Positions 16,591-24,780 of a DNA stretch of 64,000 bases are shown here, one piece after another. Location of the stretch: the NCBI RefSeq assembly GCF_040256745.1, contig NZ_CP138335.1, forward strand, positions 1,364,001-1,428,000. The letters run 5' to 3'. The stretch comes from Scrofimicrobium sp. R131. GTDB lineage: Bacteria > Actinomycetota > Actinomycetes > Actinomycetales > Actinomycetaceae. A program made the translations under genes and the position numbers. Position 1 is the stretch's first letter, and each line of letters begins with the position of its first letter. Below the pieces are notes generated by a model. It was not told the DNA's origin. It saw nothing but the letters and a program-made list of their open reading frames with translations, and did no database searches.

Positions 16591-18519
16591 CTAAACATGC
16601 ACCTCGGAGCCGACGATAATCGTGCGCTCTGGGGGCAGGTGGAAGACGTTGGTCCGGTTGGCTGAGGTCTTCTCCAGCCGTCTGAACAGCTGACGCTGCC
16701 ACCGGGGCCAGGTCGCCTTGTCGTCCTCTTCGGCCGGCTCGATCCGGAACACTGAGAGCACATAGGTGGCCTGCTCCGGATCAAACTCCAATTCGCAAGA
16801 CTTGTTGACCGCCAGGCGCAGGGCCGCGGGCACATCCTGGGGGTCCTTGAACCCGACGCGGTAGAGGACGTGGACGATCCCGTCGTCCTCCCAGCCGAGG
16901 TTGTCGATCACCACCCGGCGATCCTCGGGCACGGTGGGGACCCCAACGTTCTTAATGGTCAGGATGACCACGTGTTCGGGCAGGACGTGGGTGAAGTTAG
17001 CGGAGGCACGCAGCGCCAGCGGAGTCGTGGTCAGGTCCCCGTGGGGGTAGACCGCAATCCCCGGGACCCGTTTGATGTCGCGAGCCCGGAGCGAGTCGAT
17101 GAACTGCTGCAGCGGGCCCTCCAGCGCGCGGCGCCGCCCAAACATGATCCGGGAGCCGCGATACCAGGTGAACATGATGGTGGCGATCACGGCTGAAATA
17201 CTCAACGGCAGCCACCCGCCCGAGATGATCTTCGGAACATTTGCCAGGAACAGGGTCAGCTCCAGCACCCCGGAGAAGACCACCATGATCGCGATCTTCC
17301 ACCACTTCCAGTGCCAAACGAAGTGAGCGAAAACCAGGAATAGGGTCAGCTCCAGCAGCAGGGTTCCGGTCACGGCCAGACCGTAGGCGGAGGCCAGTCG
17401 CTCTGAGGAGCCGAACTGCGCCACCAGGATCACCACCCCGAGGAACAGGATCATGTTGACCACAGGCAGGTAGATTTGCCCTCCCTGGACCGGCGAGGTT
17501 TGAACCACCTTCAGCCGCGGCAGGAAGGAGGCTCGGATCGCCTGACGCACAATTGAGAACGCACCGGCAATGACCGCTTGCGAGGCGATCACGGTGGCCA
17601 CGGTGGCCAAAATTACCAGCGGAATCAGTGCCCACTGGGGGGCGAGGGAAAAGAGTGGACTGGCCAGAGCCTCCGGCTTTTCCAGCAGGAGGGCGCCCTG
17701 GCCCAGGTAGTTCAGCAGCAGAGCCGGGAACGCCAGCAGCATCCAGGCCAGGAAGATGGGCTTGCGGCCAAAATGGCCCAGGTCAGCGTAAAGAGCTTCC
17801 GCTCCGGTGACCGCAAGGACGGAGGCACCGAGGGCCAGGAACGCCCCCCACGGGTGGTGGATGACGAACCCGATCGCGTAGGTGGGGCTCAGCGCCAACA
17901 GCACTTCCGGGTGGCGGGCAATCCAGGGAAGTCCGAGCGCCGCCAAGGTCACGAACCAGAGTGTCATCACCGGACCGAAGGCGCGGCCAATATGACCCGT
18001 CCCCTTGTGCTGGAAGGCAAACAGCAGGGTGAGAACCACCAGCGAAACGGGAACCACCCACTGCTGCAGGGAACTGTTGATCACCGTCAGCCCCTCGGCT
18101 GCGGACAGCACCGAGATGGCGGGGGTAATCAGCGAGTCGCCCAGGAACAGCGAGGCCCCAATCACCGAGATCACGATCACCGCGAAGGTCAGTCTGGGGC
18201 GGTGGCGGACCCGGCGTCGAATCAGCGAAGCCAGGGATAGGATCCCCCCTTCACCCTGGTTGTCGGCCCGGAGGATCACCCCGACGTAAGTAAAGGTCAC
18301 GACCAGGACCAAACACCAGGCAATCATGGAGATCACCCCGAGCAGTTCCGTCTCGTTGTAGGACTGTCCCCCGGTGACGGTCAATACCGCCTTCAACGTG
18401 TAGAGGGGGCTGGTGCCGATATCACCGAACACCACACCAATAGCACCGATCATGAGCGGGAAAACCACCCGCGCGGAAGGATTACTTCCGGCTGTCTGTT
18501 CATGCACGAACGCAATCAT
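16591..18519 (-). CDS. kup: KUP-family potassium uptake protein
   Basis: 642 aa from the ATG at 18519 (MIAFVHEQTAGSN). Family signatures are GAIGVVFGDIGTSPLYTLK at the first membrane helix and LFLGDSLITPAISVLSAAEGL, followed by about ten further helices and a soluble C-terminus. H+/K+ symport is the family activity. The start is chosen near the first KUP motif; an in-frame ATG at 18609 would reach into the divergent AKR gene. A TTGACA/TTGTCAA core (18553-18561) lies between the two genes. Confidence 0.93.
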   Translation of the reverse strand: MIAFVHEQTAGSNPSARVVFPLMIGAIGVVFGDIGTSPLYTLKAVLTVTGGQSYNETELLGVISMIAWCLVLVVTFTYVGVILRADNQGEGGILSLASLIRRRVRHRPRLTFAVIVISVIGASLFLGDSLITPAISVLSAAEGLTVINSSLQQWVVPVSLVVLTLLFAFQHKGTGHIGRAFGPVMTLWFVTLAALGLPWIARHPEVLLALSPTYAIGFVIHHPWGAFLALGASVLAVTGAEALYADLGHFGRKPIFLAWMLLAFPALLLNYLGQGALLLEKPEALASPLFSLAPQWALIPLVILATVATVIASQAVIAGAFSIVRQAIRASFLPRLKVVQTSPVQGGQIYLPVVNMILFLGVVILVAQFGSSERLASAYGLAVTGTLLLELTLFLVFAHFVWHWKWWKIAIMVVFSGVLELTLFLANVPKIISGGWLPLSISAVIATIMFTWYRGSRIMFGRRRALEGPLQQFIDSLRARDIKRVPGIAVYPHGDLTTTPLALRASANFTHVLPEHVVILTIKNVGVPTVPEDRRVVIDNLGWEDDGIVHVLYRVGFKDPQDVPAALRLAVNKSCELEFDPEQATYVLSVFRIEPAEEDDKATWPRWQRQLFRRLEKTSANRTNVFHLPPERTIIVGSEVHV

Positions 18520-18592
18520 GCCACTACCGGTCGAGGTCGTAAAGCGGTGCAATGTTGACAAAGTAGACACATTGGAGCGGTAGGGTGAGGGC

Positions 18593-19582
18593 ATGGAAAA
18601 AAGAATCATGGGGCGAGGCGGTTTTCCCGCCTCGGTGATCGGACTGGGAACCTGGCAACTAGGCGCAGATTGGGGCCATGTTGAGGAAACTGACGCCCTC
18701 CGGGTGCTCGATGCCGCCGCGGAAGCTGGCGTGACGTTCTTTGATACCGCCGACGTCTACGGGGACGGTAGAAGCGAAACGCTCATTGGTAGCTGGCTGA
18801 AGAACAACCCTGGACTTCGGGTCCACGTCGCCACTAAGATGGGCCGACGCGTCGACCAAGTGGCGGAAAACTACACCGAAGCCAACTTCCGAACCTGGTT
18901 GGACCGGTCCAGAAAGAACCTGCAGCAGGACACGCTGGAACTGGTGCAGCTACACTGCCCGCCCGACGCAGTCTTCACTTCTGATCGGGTGTTCGACGCC
19001 CTCGACCAACTGGTGGAAGAAGAGGTGATCGCCCGTTACGGGGTGAGCGTTGAGACCACGGCGCAGGCGCTGAAGGCACTGGAGCGGACCCACCTGAGTT
19101 CAATTCAGATCATCCTGAATGCTTTCCGCCTGAAGCCGCTGGACGAGGTCCTGCCCCGGGCCCAGGAGCTCGGCGTGGGAATCATCGCCCGGGTTCCACT
19201 CGCCTCGGGCCTACTGTCGGGCAAGTACGACCTGGACACGCAATTCGCCGAGAATGACCACCGCAACTTCAACCGTCGCGGGGAAGCCTTTGACGTGGGT
19301 GAGACGTTCTCCGGGGTTGATTTCGAGACCGGTGTACGCGCTGCGAAAGAGTTCACCCAACTGGTGGAGGAGTTCGGCCCGGAGGAAGCCAGCCCCGCTC
19401 AAGTGGCCCTAGCCTGGGTGGCTGCCCAACCGGTGACCACGGTCATCCCGGGGGCGCGCCGGCCAGGCCAGGCCCGGGACAACGCCGCGGCCGCGGACCT
19501 CAAGTTGAACCCGGTTCTGCTCGACCGGATTCGCGAGCTGTACGACCGCTACTTCCGCGCCCAGATCCACCACCGCTGGTAG
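18593..19582 (+). CDS. Aldo/keto reductase, catalytic tetrad intact
   Basis: NADPH-dependent aldehyde/ketone reductase, 329 aa. Tetrad residues D51 and Y56 (FFDTADVYGDG), K82 (VATKMGR) and H121 (LVQLHCPPD) are present, and the coenzyme segment TTVIPGARRPGQARDN is typical. TAGGGT (18581-18586) lies 6 bases before the ATG, with TTGACA at 18555-18560 (20-base spacer), so the mRNA may be leaderless. Substrate unknown. A 12-bp hairpin terminator follows. Confidence 0.93.
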   Translation: MEKRIMGRGGFPASVIGLGTWQLGADWGHVEETDALRVLDAAAEAGVTFFDTADVYGDGRSETLIGSWLKNNPGLRVHVATKMGRRVDQVAENYTEANFRTWLDRSRKNLQQDTLELVQLHCPPDAVFTSDRVFDALDQLVEEEVIARYGVSVETTAQALKALERTHLSSIQIILNAFRLKPLDEVLPRAQELGVGIIARVPLASGLLSGKYDLDTQFAENDHRNFNRRGEAFDVGETFSGVDFETGVRAAKEFTQLVEEFGPEEASPAQVALAWVAAQPVTTVIPGARRPGQARDNAAAADLKLNPVLLDRIRELYDRYFRAQIHHRW

Positions 19583-19596
19583 GCTCTCGCCGTGAA

Positions 19597-19635
19597 TTTG
19601 GGCCCCGGGTTCCAGGCGGAACACCGGGGCCCAAA
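19597..19635. terminator. Bidirectional hairpin between AKR and PepSY lipoprotein genes
   Basis: Perfect 12-bp inverted repeat TTTGGGCCCCGG (19597-19608) / 19624-19635 with a 15-base loop, between convergent genes. T-runs are short on both sides, so termination efficiency is uncertain. Confidence 0.65.
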
Positions 19636-19649
19636 CCTTGTGGGTCGCG

Positions 19650-20282
19650 CTAGCTATTCTGTTCGGTCTTCACCAACTTGCCCGTCTGGGCGTCCAAAGT
19701 GACGTCCTGCTTCACGCCGGCCCCGTCAATCAGGTCGATCTCCCAGACCACTTTCCCACCGTCCGAGTCCAGCCCAATTTCTTCGACCGAGGCCCCGGGG
19801 AACTCCTGCTCCAGGCGATCCAGGGCGCCCGCCAAGTCCAACTCGGCTCCGGCCAGGCGCTCCAGGTGCTCGGACCGATCCGAGTCGCTTTCCTGCTGGG
19901 CATTCGCCTCGGAAACCACGCTCTCACCGTCGATGGAAACCATCACCTGGTAGCTGGTGCCATCCGGGCCGATGACCTTAACCTCCCACTGGTTCAGGTC
20001 CCGCTCTAAATCCACTCCGGCCGCTTTGGACCCGGGCACCTGCCCCTCAGCCACCCGCGCGGCCGACAGTAGCTGCTCCCGGGTGGTGGTCGCAGCGCCG
20101 GTCCCGGACTGTTCCCCGCTGCTCATCTGGTCGGACTGCTGATCCATGGTGGGCGCCCCCGACTGGGCGGACATGTCCGACTCCTCGGTGGGAGTGGTGG
20201 AGCTGGTGCAGCCGGCCAATCCCAAGGCCCCGGTCATCACCAGGGCTCCGCTGGCAGCCAGTAAACGTATGCTCTTCGGCAT
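19650..20282 (-). CDS. PepSY-domain lipoprotein
   Basis: 210 aa. Signal peptide with lipobox (ALGLAGC, lipidated Cys about 25), a Ser/Gln/Met-rich low-complexity linker (about 30-65), then two PepSY-like repeats (WEVKVIGPDGTSYQVMVSID and VWEIDLIDGAGVKQDVTLDA). Such exported PepSY proteins are thought to modulate extracellular or membrane enzymes; the partner is unknown. A strong AGGAGG precedes the ATG. Confidence 0.85.
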   Translation of the reverse strand: MPKSIRLLAASGALVMTGALGLAGCTSSTTPTEESDMSAQSGAPTMDQQSDQMSSGEQSGTGAATTTREQLLSAARVAEGQVPGSKAAGVDLERDLNQWEVKVIGPDGTSYQVMVSIDGESVVSEANAQQESDSDRSEHLERLAGAELDLAGALDRLEQEFPGASVEEIGLDSDGGKVVWEIDLIDGAGVKQDVTLDAQTGKLVKTEQNS

Positions 20283-20393
20283 CTAGTTCAACCTCCTTTG
20301 ATTAGGTGTTGCACTTCCACCATAGGAGGAGCCAGGAGACCGGCCAAGACGCTCAAGGGATTTCTCAGGCAAATGCCAGCGCGCGTCTAGGGC

Positions 20394-20440
20394 AAAAATC
20401 GGCCCCCGATCCTCCTGTGTAAAGGGAGATCGGGGGCCGA
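20394..20440 (-). terminator. Terminator of tRNA-Leu
   Basis: Perfect 13-bp inverted repeat TCGGCCCCCGATC (20399-20411) / 20428-20440; on the minus strand it is followed by TTTTT (20398-20394). It lies 30 bases downstream of the tRNA 3' end. Confidence 0.85.
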
Positions 20441-20469
20441 CCGGTGGCCGTTTCGCCACTTCCATTCTG

Positions 20470-20555
20470 TGCGCGGAGGGGGACTTGAACCCCCACCCTC
20501 TAATACGAGGACTAGCACCTCAAGCTAGCGCGTCTGCCTATTCCGCCACCCGCGC
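20470..20555 (-). tRNA. tRNA-Leu (anticodon GAG)
   Basis: 86 nt, class II tRNA. Acceptor stem GCGCGGG pairs with UCCGCGC (one G-U), discriminator A. The anticodon arm GCTAGCTTGAGGTGCTAG gives anticodon GAG, which reads CUC and CUU. A long variable arm and the T-arm GGGGGTTCAAGTCCCCC are present. The CCA end is not fully encoded. Confidence 0.95.
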
Positions 20556-20579
20556 AGAACTGGTTTTTGAGCCGGTACA

Positions 20580-20610
20580 ACCGTAGCATGCGCCCGCCAG
20601 CGCGTGCCAA
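20580..20610 (-). promoter_or_regulatory. Probable promoter of tRNA-Leu
   Basis: On the minus strand TTGGCA (20610-20605), a 19-base spacer and TACGGT (20585-20580) lie upstream of the tRNA 5' end at 20555. The spacer is slightly longer than usual. Confidence 0.45.
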
Positions 20611-20711
20611 CTCGGTAACGGCGCCGGCTCGGTGATCGTAATCACGGTAGCGGATGGTCGCCAGAACGGCTCCGATTGTCATTTGCCCGGGGGTCCCCCT
20701 ACGGTTAAGCC

Positions 20712-21398
20712 ATGCCTTCCAGCAAGATTATTGTCGACTTCTGGCTCGACCTGGCTTCGGTCGATTGCTACCTGGCCCTGAACTCGTTTCGCCAGGCTCT
20801 GGCTCGCTTGCCGGAGCGCGACCGATTCACCCTGGCCCTCCATCCGTTCCTCACGCAGCACACCGGCACCACCACTGTGGGCGAGGAGGTGGCCACCCGG
20901 ACTCCCGGGCCCGATCGCCTCGACCGCGAATCGGCCGAGGCCGCGGCGCGGGCAGCCGGGATCACACTCGACTGGGACGCAGAGTTGCCCACGCAGACGA
21001 CCGAGGCTCACCGGCTGCTGCTGTGGGCCCAGCAATCCGAGGCCGAGGTTTCCGGCGGGAGCGCCGAGTCACTGTCGGTTCGCCTGGCCGAGGCCCTGCT
21101 TCGATCGGCCTTCGAGCTGGGGGCTAACTTGGCCTCCCCCGAACTGCTGATTGGGGTGGCACAGGACTTCAACCTTCCCGGAGCCGAGGTTGCCCGGGCC
21201 CTGACCGACGAGGTTTTGGCCGCTGAAGTTGAGGAAGCCAACCAACTGGCCCTCTACCTCGGGGTGCAGCAGACCCCAGTCCTGCTCTTCGACGACACCT
21301 TTGTCGTTCAGGGTTATCAAACCCCAGAGGCTTTCACCAATATTTTGCGAACGGTTGTCCAGCAGGCTGAGGCCGCGGAAGGAAATACGAATGACTGA
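20712..21398 (+). CDS. DsbA/FrnE-family thioredoxin-fold protein without CxxC
   Basis: 228 aa. The DsbA-like fold is suggested by the start IIVDFWLDLASVDCYLALN and the C-terminal QQTPVLLFDDTFVVQGYQTPEAF (cis-Pro loop). The usual CPWC/CxxC active site is missing; only one Cys (about residue 19) remains. It is probably not a classic disulfide oxidoreductase and may act as a single-Cys or glutathione-type enzyme. TACGGT (20700-20705) is 6 bases before the ATG. Overlaps the next gene by 8 bp. Confidence 0.75.
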   Translation: MPSSKIIVDFWLDLASVDCYLALNSFRQALARLPERDRFTLALHPFLTQHTGTTTVGEEVATRTPGPDRLDRESAEAAARAAGITLDWDAELPTQTTEAHRLLLWAQQSEAEVSGGSAESLSVRLAEALLRSAFELGANLASPELLIGVAQDFNLPGAEVARALTDEVLAAEVEEANQLALYLGVQQTPVLLFDDTFVVQGYQTPEAFTNILRTVVQQAEAAEGNTND

Positions 21399-22158
21399 GA
21401 CCGCCCGAACTTTTGCCTCCGGCTCCGGAACTCTGCTGGCCCGGCCGGCCGAGAAGGGCACCTGGATCGTTTCGTGGTCGAACCCGGGGCCCGATTTGGT
21501 CCAGCTGATTGAGGGCCTTTTTTCCGAGTTGGAGGCGGAGCGGCTTGTTCACCTCGGGGCGGAGGGAGACTACGCGGATCTGCGGGTGGCCCGACAGGCC
21601 GGCTTCGTGGCAGAAGGAATTGAACGGACCGTGGAACAGGGTCAGCCGACCACCTGGTGGCGTTCGGCGCGGCTGCGGACGGATCGGGACGGCGCCCTGG
21701 CAACGGTGATCGACGGTTCCAGGCCCGCCCACCTTGTCGGGGAGTTTCATCAGGTCTACGATTTGCCGAATCTGGTCGGAACCGGATTCACCCCAACCGT
21801 AGATTTTGATCGACTTGATCTTCGGATGAGTTTGATAAAAGAAGAATTTGCTGAACTTTGCGGAGCAGTTTACGGGGATGCCGCTGAAGAAACACTTTTG
21901 CGAATTTTCCCACAACTTCCAGACGATCGTCTGAGGGATGTGGTGGAGGCGGCCGACGCTCTGGGTGACCTGACCTACGTTATTTACGGAATGGCGCTGG
22001 AGGCGGGAATCGACCTGGACCGCGTTGTGGCTGAGGTTCACCGGTCCAACCTGTCCAAGCTGATGCCCGACGGAACGGTCAAGCGGAGAGAGGACGGGAA
22101 AGTGCTGAAGGGCCCAGATTTCTCCGCCCCCGACATTGCCGGGGTCCTGGGCCGGTAG
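21391..22158 (+). CDS. MazG/phosphoribosyl-ATP pyrophosphohydrolase-like protein with GNAT-like N-terminus
   Basis: 255 aa from the ATG at 21391. The C-terminal 120 residues form an all-alpha NTP pyrophosphohydrolase: metal-binding KEEFAELCGA (EExxE) and VEAADALGDLTYVIYG (ExxD), then the family ending VHRSNLSKLMPDGTVKRREDGKVLKGPDF. The N-terminal half (LVQLIEGLFSEL...VARQAGFVAEGIERTV) resembles the end of a GNAT acetyltransferase fold, low confidence. It would hydrolyse a nucleoside triphosphate or modified nucleotide. Bases of about 21800-21925 are distinctly AT-rich with rare codons (ATA, AGT, AGG). Confidence 0.8.
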   Translation: MTETARTFASGSGTLLARPAEKGTWIVSWSNPGPDLVQLIEGLFSELEAERLVHLGAEGDYADLRVARQAGFVAEGIERTVEQGQPTTWWRSARLRTDRDGALATVIDGSRPAHLVGEFHQVYDLPNLVGTGFTPTVDFDRLDLRMSLIKEEFAELCGAVYGDAAEETLLRIFPQLPDDRLRDVVEAADALGDLTYVIYGMALEAGIDLDRVVAEVHRSNLSKLMPDGTVKRREDGKVLKGPDFSAPDIAGVLGR

Positions 22159-22161
22159 CTC

Positions 22162-22186
22162 GGTGGGCGAAAGGTAGAGGCCCACC
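22162..22186 (+). terminator. Weak hairpin after the MazG-like gene
   Basis: GGTGGGC (22162-22168) pairs with GCCCACC (22180-22186). No T-run follows, and the promoter of the next gene begins 12 bases later, so it may be a partial terminator. Confidence 0.4.
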
Positions 22187-22209
22187 CCAGTTCAAGCTAA
22201 AGTAGGTGT

Positions 22210-22509
22210 ATGTCACAAGATGCGCGGGATGCCCTGAACCTACTTATCGCTGCCCTGGAGCAGCATTTTGACGTGGTCCAGATGGAGGATTTGGCCTCCG
22301 ACGAGGCGCTGGAGACGGCCGAGCAACGCCTGCAGGACGCGTTCTTTACCTATGACGACCTGCTCTACACCACCTTCGGTGGGGAGCTACCTTTCGACCT
22401 GATCGACGACGAGGACGATGAGGATGAAGACGAGGACGATGACGACTCGGATGACGACGTCGAGTTCGTGATTTTCGAGGACGAGGACGAGGAGCACGAC
22501 AGCGCCTAG
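22210..22509 (+). CDS. Small highly acidic protein of unknown function
   Basis: 99 aa. Residues 1-60 look like a folded helical domain (ARDALNLLIAALEQHFD, ETAEQRLQDAFFTYDDLLYT); residues 65-99 are almost purely Asp/Glu with VEFVIFEDED inside. No signal peptide or known motif. TAAAGT (22198-22203) lies 6 bases before the ATG, so it probably has its own leaderless mRNA. The acidic tail could mimic nucleic acid or bind cations; that is speculation. Confidence 0.75.
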   Translation: MSQDARDALNLLIAALEQHFDVVQMEDLASDEALETAEQRLQDAFFTYDDLLYTTFGGELPFDLIDDEDDEDEDEDDDDSDDDVEFVIFEDEDEEHDSA

Positions 22510-22535
22510 CCGCCCGATCAGCCCAGACGTTTTTT

Positions 22536-22561
22536 GCCCCGGCTATCCGGCGGGGCCCTTT
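22536..22561 (+). terminator. Hairpin after the acidic protein gene
   Basis: GCCCCG (22536-22541) pairs with CGGGGC (22551-22556), followed by a short CCTTT. A moderate rho-independent terminator candidate. Confidence 0.45.
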
Positions 22562-22684
22562 GTCCCTTATCGGCGCAAACATAGGTCGATTTTTTCACTC
22601 AGATGTGTGAAAGAAGTGGACGTCGTTTCCCCGCTCGCGCTTGGCAGCGTAGGCTAGTCATATCTACTCGGAAGGAACTTGGAC

Positions 22685-23782
22685 GTGGCTAAAGTTGTAG
22701 TTATTGGCGGTGGTTATGGCGGAATCACAGTGGCTAAAGGCCTGGACTCTGTCGCCGACGTGGTCCTGATCGAGCAGCGAGATCAGTTTGTCCATCACGC
22801 AGCTGCCCTTCGCGCCGCAGTCGACGATGTCTGGGGAAACGCGATCTTCATGCCGTACTCCTACCTGATGCAACGGGGCCAGGTGGTGCACGGAACCGTG
22901 TCGCGCGTCGAGGGGACGACCGTGCACGTGTTCGGCCAAGAACCGATCGAAGCTGACTACGTCGTCCTGGCCACCGGCTCCAACTATGCCTTCCCGGCCA
23001 AACACACGGACGGCTCGAACAAGGTTGCCAAAGCCCGGATTGAGCAGTTGCACGAAAGCTTGCAGCACGCTGATTCTGCCCTGCTGCTCGGGGCCGGCAC
23101 GGTCGGACTGGAGCTGGCGGGAGAGCTGGCCCACGCCTACCCGCACATGCACATTGAGATCGTCGAAAAAGAGGGCGAGATTCTGCCCAACCCCGGCTAC
23201 ACTGCCGAGTTTAGGCACGAGATTGAGGAGCAGATCGCCAAGCTGGACGTCAAGGTTCACCTTAACACTCGCCTGGCTGTCCGCCCGCCGACCGCGGTTG
23301 GGGAACTGGGGCACTTCGAGGTGACCACCACCAGCGGAGACTCGATCGAAGCCGATATTTGGTTCCAGTGCTACGGCTCGACCACGGCCACCGGTTACCT
23401 GGCCGGGACCGAGTATCAGGATCTGTTGACCCGCGACGGCACCATTCAGGTCGAGCCCACCCTGCAGGTGGTCGGCCACCCCCACGTCTACGCGGTTGGC
23501 GACATCACCAACATCGACGACTCCAAGCGGGCCGACGTGGCCCGCCAGCAGGCACGAGTGGCAATTGCCAACATCGCCAACCAGATTGACGGCGGCACGC
23601 CGGATGTCATGTACGAGTCCAGCAAGGAATGGGTGGTAGTTCCGCTCGGCCCGAACGGCGGTGCCTCCCAACTGCTCGACTCCCACGGACGGACCCGAAT
23701 TGTCGGGGCGGAGCAGACCGCGGAAATCAAGGGTGCCGACCTGATGGTGTCGGTCATCCGTTCCCAGCTGAACCTGCCCTAG
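22685..23782 (+). CDS. FAD-dependent pyridine nucleotide oxidoreductase (AIF/NDH-2-like)
   Basis: 365 aa from the GTG at 22685 (MAKVVVIGGGYGGITVAKGL); GAAGGAA lies 7 bases upstream, which decides against the TTG at 22679. FAD-binding GGGYGG, NAD(P)H-binding LLLGAGTVGLELAGELAH and HVYAVGDITNIDD are typical of the AIF/FSP1 branch. There is no redox CxxC and no obvious C-terminal amphipathic anchor. A quinone or NADH oxidoreductase role is likely, substrate undetermined. Confidence 0.87.
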   Translation: MAKVVVIGGGYGGITVAKGLDSVADVVLIEQRDQFVHHAAALRAAVDDVWGNAIFMPYSYLMQRGQVVHGTVSRVEGTTVHVFGQEPIEADYVVLATGSNYAFPAKHTDGSNKVAKARIEQLHESLQHADSALLLGAGTVGLELAGELAHAYPHMHIEIVEKEGEILPNPGYTAEFRHEIEEQIAKLDVKVHLNTRLAVRPPTAVGELGHFEVTTTSGDSIEADIWFQCYGSTTATGYLAGTEYQDLLTRDGTIQVEPTLQVVGHPHVYAVGDITNIDDSKRADVARQQARVAIANIANQIDGGTPDVMYESSKEWVVVPLGPNGGASQLLDSHGRTRIVGAEQTAEIKGADLMVSVIRSQLNLP

Positions 23783-23823
23783 GGCAGAGGGCAAAGCGCA
23801 GAGGGCAAAGGGCAGAGGGCAAC
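23782..23823. repeat. Three tandem 14-bp units after the oxidoreductase stop
   Basis: GGGCAGAGGGCAAA at 23782-23795, one-mismatch copies at 23796-23809 (GC instead of GG at positions 1-2) and 23810-23823 (last base C). The array begins on the last base of the stop codon and ends 4 bases before the terminator stem. Confidence 0.85.
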
Positions 23824-23826
23824 GTA

Positions 23827-23866
23827 AAGCCGGGCGGGGGTTTCCCCGCCCGGCTTGCTCGTTTTA
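23827..23866. terminator. Strong bidirectional terminator
   Basis: Perfect 13-bp stem AAGCCGGGCGGGG (23827-23839) / 23844-23856 with a 4-base loop, followed by GCTCGTTTT on the plus strand. It separates the oxidoreductase gene from the convergent sugar permease gene. Confidence 0.85.
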
Positions 23867-23877
23867 GATGCGGTCCC

Positions 23878-24780
23878 CTACCCCTTGACCGCGCCGGAGA
23901 CCAGCCCGGAGGTCATCCGTCCCTGAACCAGGACGAAGAAGATGATGACCGGGATCGCCACCAGGGTCGAAGCTGCCATCACCTGACCCCAGTCAGTTTG
24001 GCGCGAGGCCGAGGCGGTCAGGAAGCTGCGGAGCCACAGCGGCAGGGTGGCCATCGACTCGGACTGCATGATGACCAGGGCCACGGTGAACTCGTTCCAG
24101 GCCTGCAGGAAGGCGTAGACGCCAGAGGCCACCAAACCCGGGGCCAGCAGCGGGAACGTGATCCGCAGGAAGGCCTGGGTCCGGGTGAGTCCATCCACCA
24201 TCGCGGCTTCTTCCAGGTCCGCCGGGACTCCGGCCACGAACCCGCGCAGCATCCAGATGGTGAAGGGCACAACGGCCGCGGTGTAAATGATCGACAGACC
24301 CAAAATGGAGTTCAGGCCGATGACCGGGGAGACACTTTCCCCCAGTCCTTTCAGCAAGCGGTACTGGGCGATGAACATGCCCTCGGCGGGAAGCATCTGC
24401 ACCAGCAGGATCACCAGGATAAAGGTCTTGCGCCCACGGAAGCGGAAGCGGCTAATCGCCAGCGCTGCCAGGAAGGCGAAGAACAGACAGGCGGTGACCA
24501 CAACGACGGCGACCACAATCGAGATGCCCAGCGCCTGCTGGAAGGTCCCCTTGTCGAACACGGCCCGGAAGTTAGCCAGCGAACCCCCGAACGGTAGGAA
24601 GGTGGGGGTGGTTCGTTCCAGGACCACGGTGGAGAGCATGGACGAGTTGACCATCCAGTACACCGGGAAGACCCAGATGACCGAGACGACCAGGGCAACC
24701 GCGCCCCAAACCCACTTCATTGGGTGAAAGTTGCGGTTCTTCTTCGGCTGAACCGCGGCGGGAGCCAACGTGGTGCTCAT
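23878..24780 (-). CDS. Sugar ABC transporter permease (MalG type)
   Basis: 300 aa, six predicted membrane helices. The EAA loop that contacts the ATPase is EEAAMVDGLTRTQAFLRITF with the conserved Gly. MalG-type C-terminus ends VQGRMTSGLVSGAVKG. It overlaps the MalF-type gene in an ATGA (24777-24780). The importer operon lacks an ATP-binding protein gene, so an MsmK-type ATPase encoded elsewhere is inferred. Confidence 0.93.
   Translation of the reverse strand: MSTTLAPAAVQPKKNRNFHPMKWVWGAVALVVSVIWVFPVYWMVNSSMLSTVVLERTTPTFLPFGGSLANFRAVFDKGTFQQALGISIVVAVVVVTACLFFAFLAALAISRFRFRGRKTFILVILLVQMLPAEGMFIAQYRLLKGLGESVSPVIGLNSILGLSIIYTAAVVPFTIWMLRGFVAGVPADLEEAAMVDGLTRTQAFLRITFPLLAPGLVASGVYAFLQAWNEFTVALVIMQSESMATLPLWLRSFLTASASRQTDWGQVMAASTLVAIPVIIFFVLVQGRMTSGLVSGAVKG

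Noticed and set aside
23782-23823. Short direct repeats as a CRISPR array
   Set aside because: Units are 14 bp, contiguous without spacers, and no cas genes are nearby.
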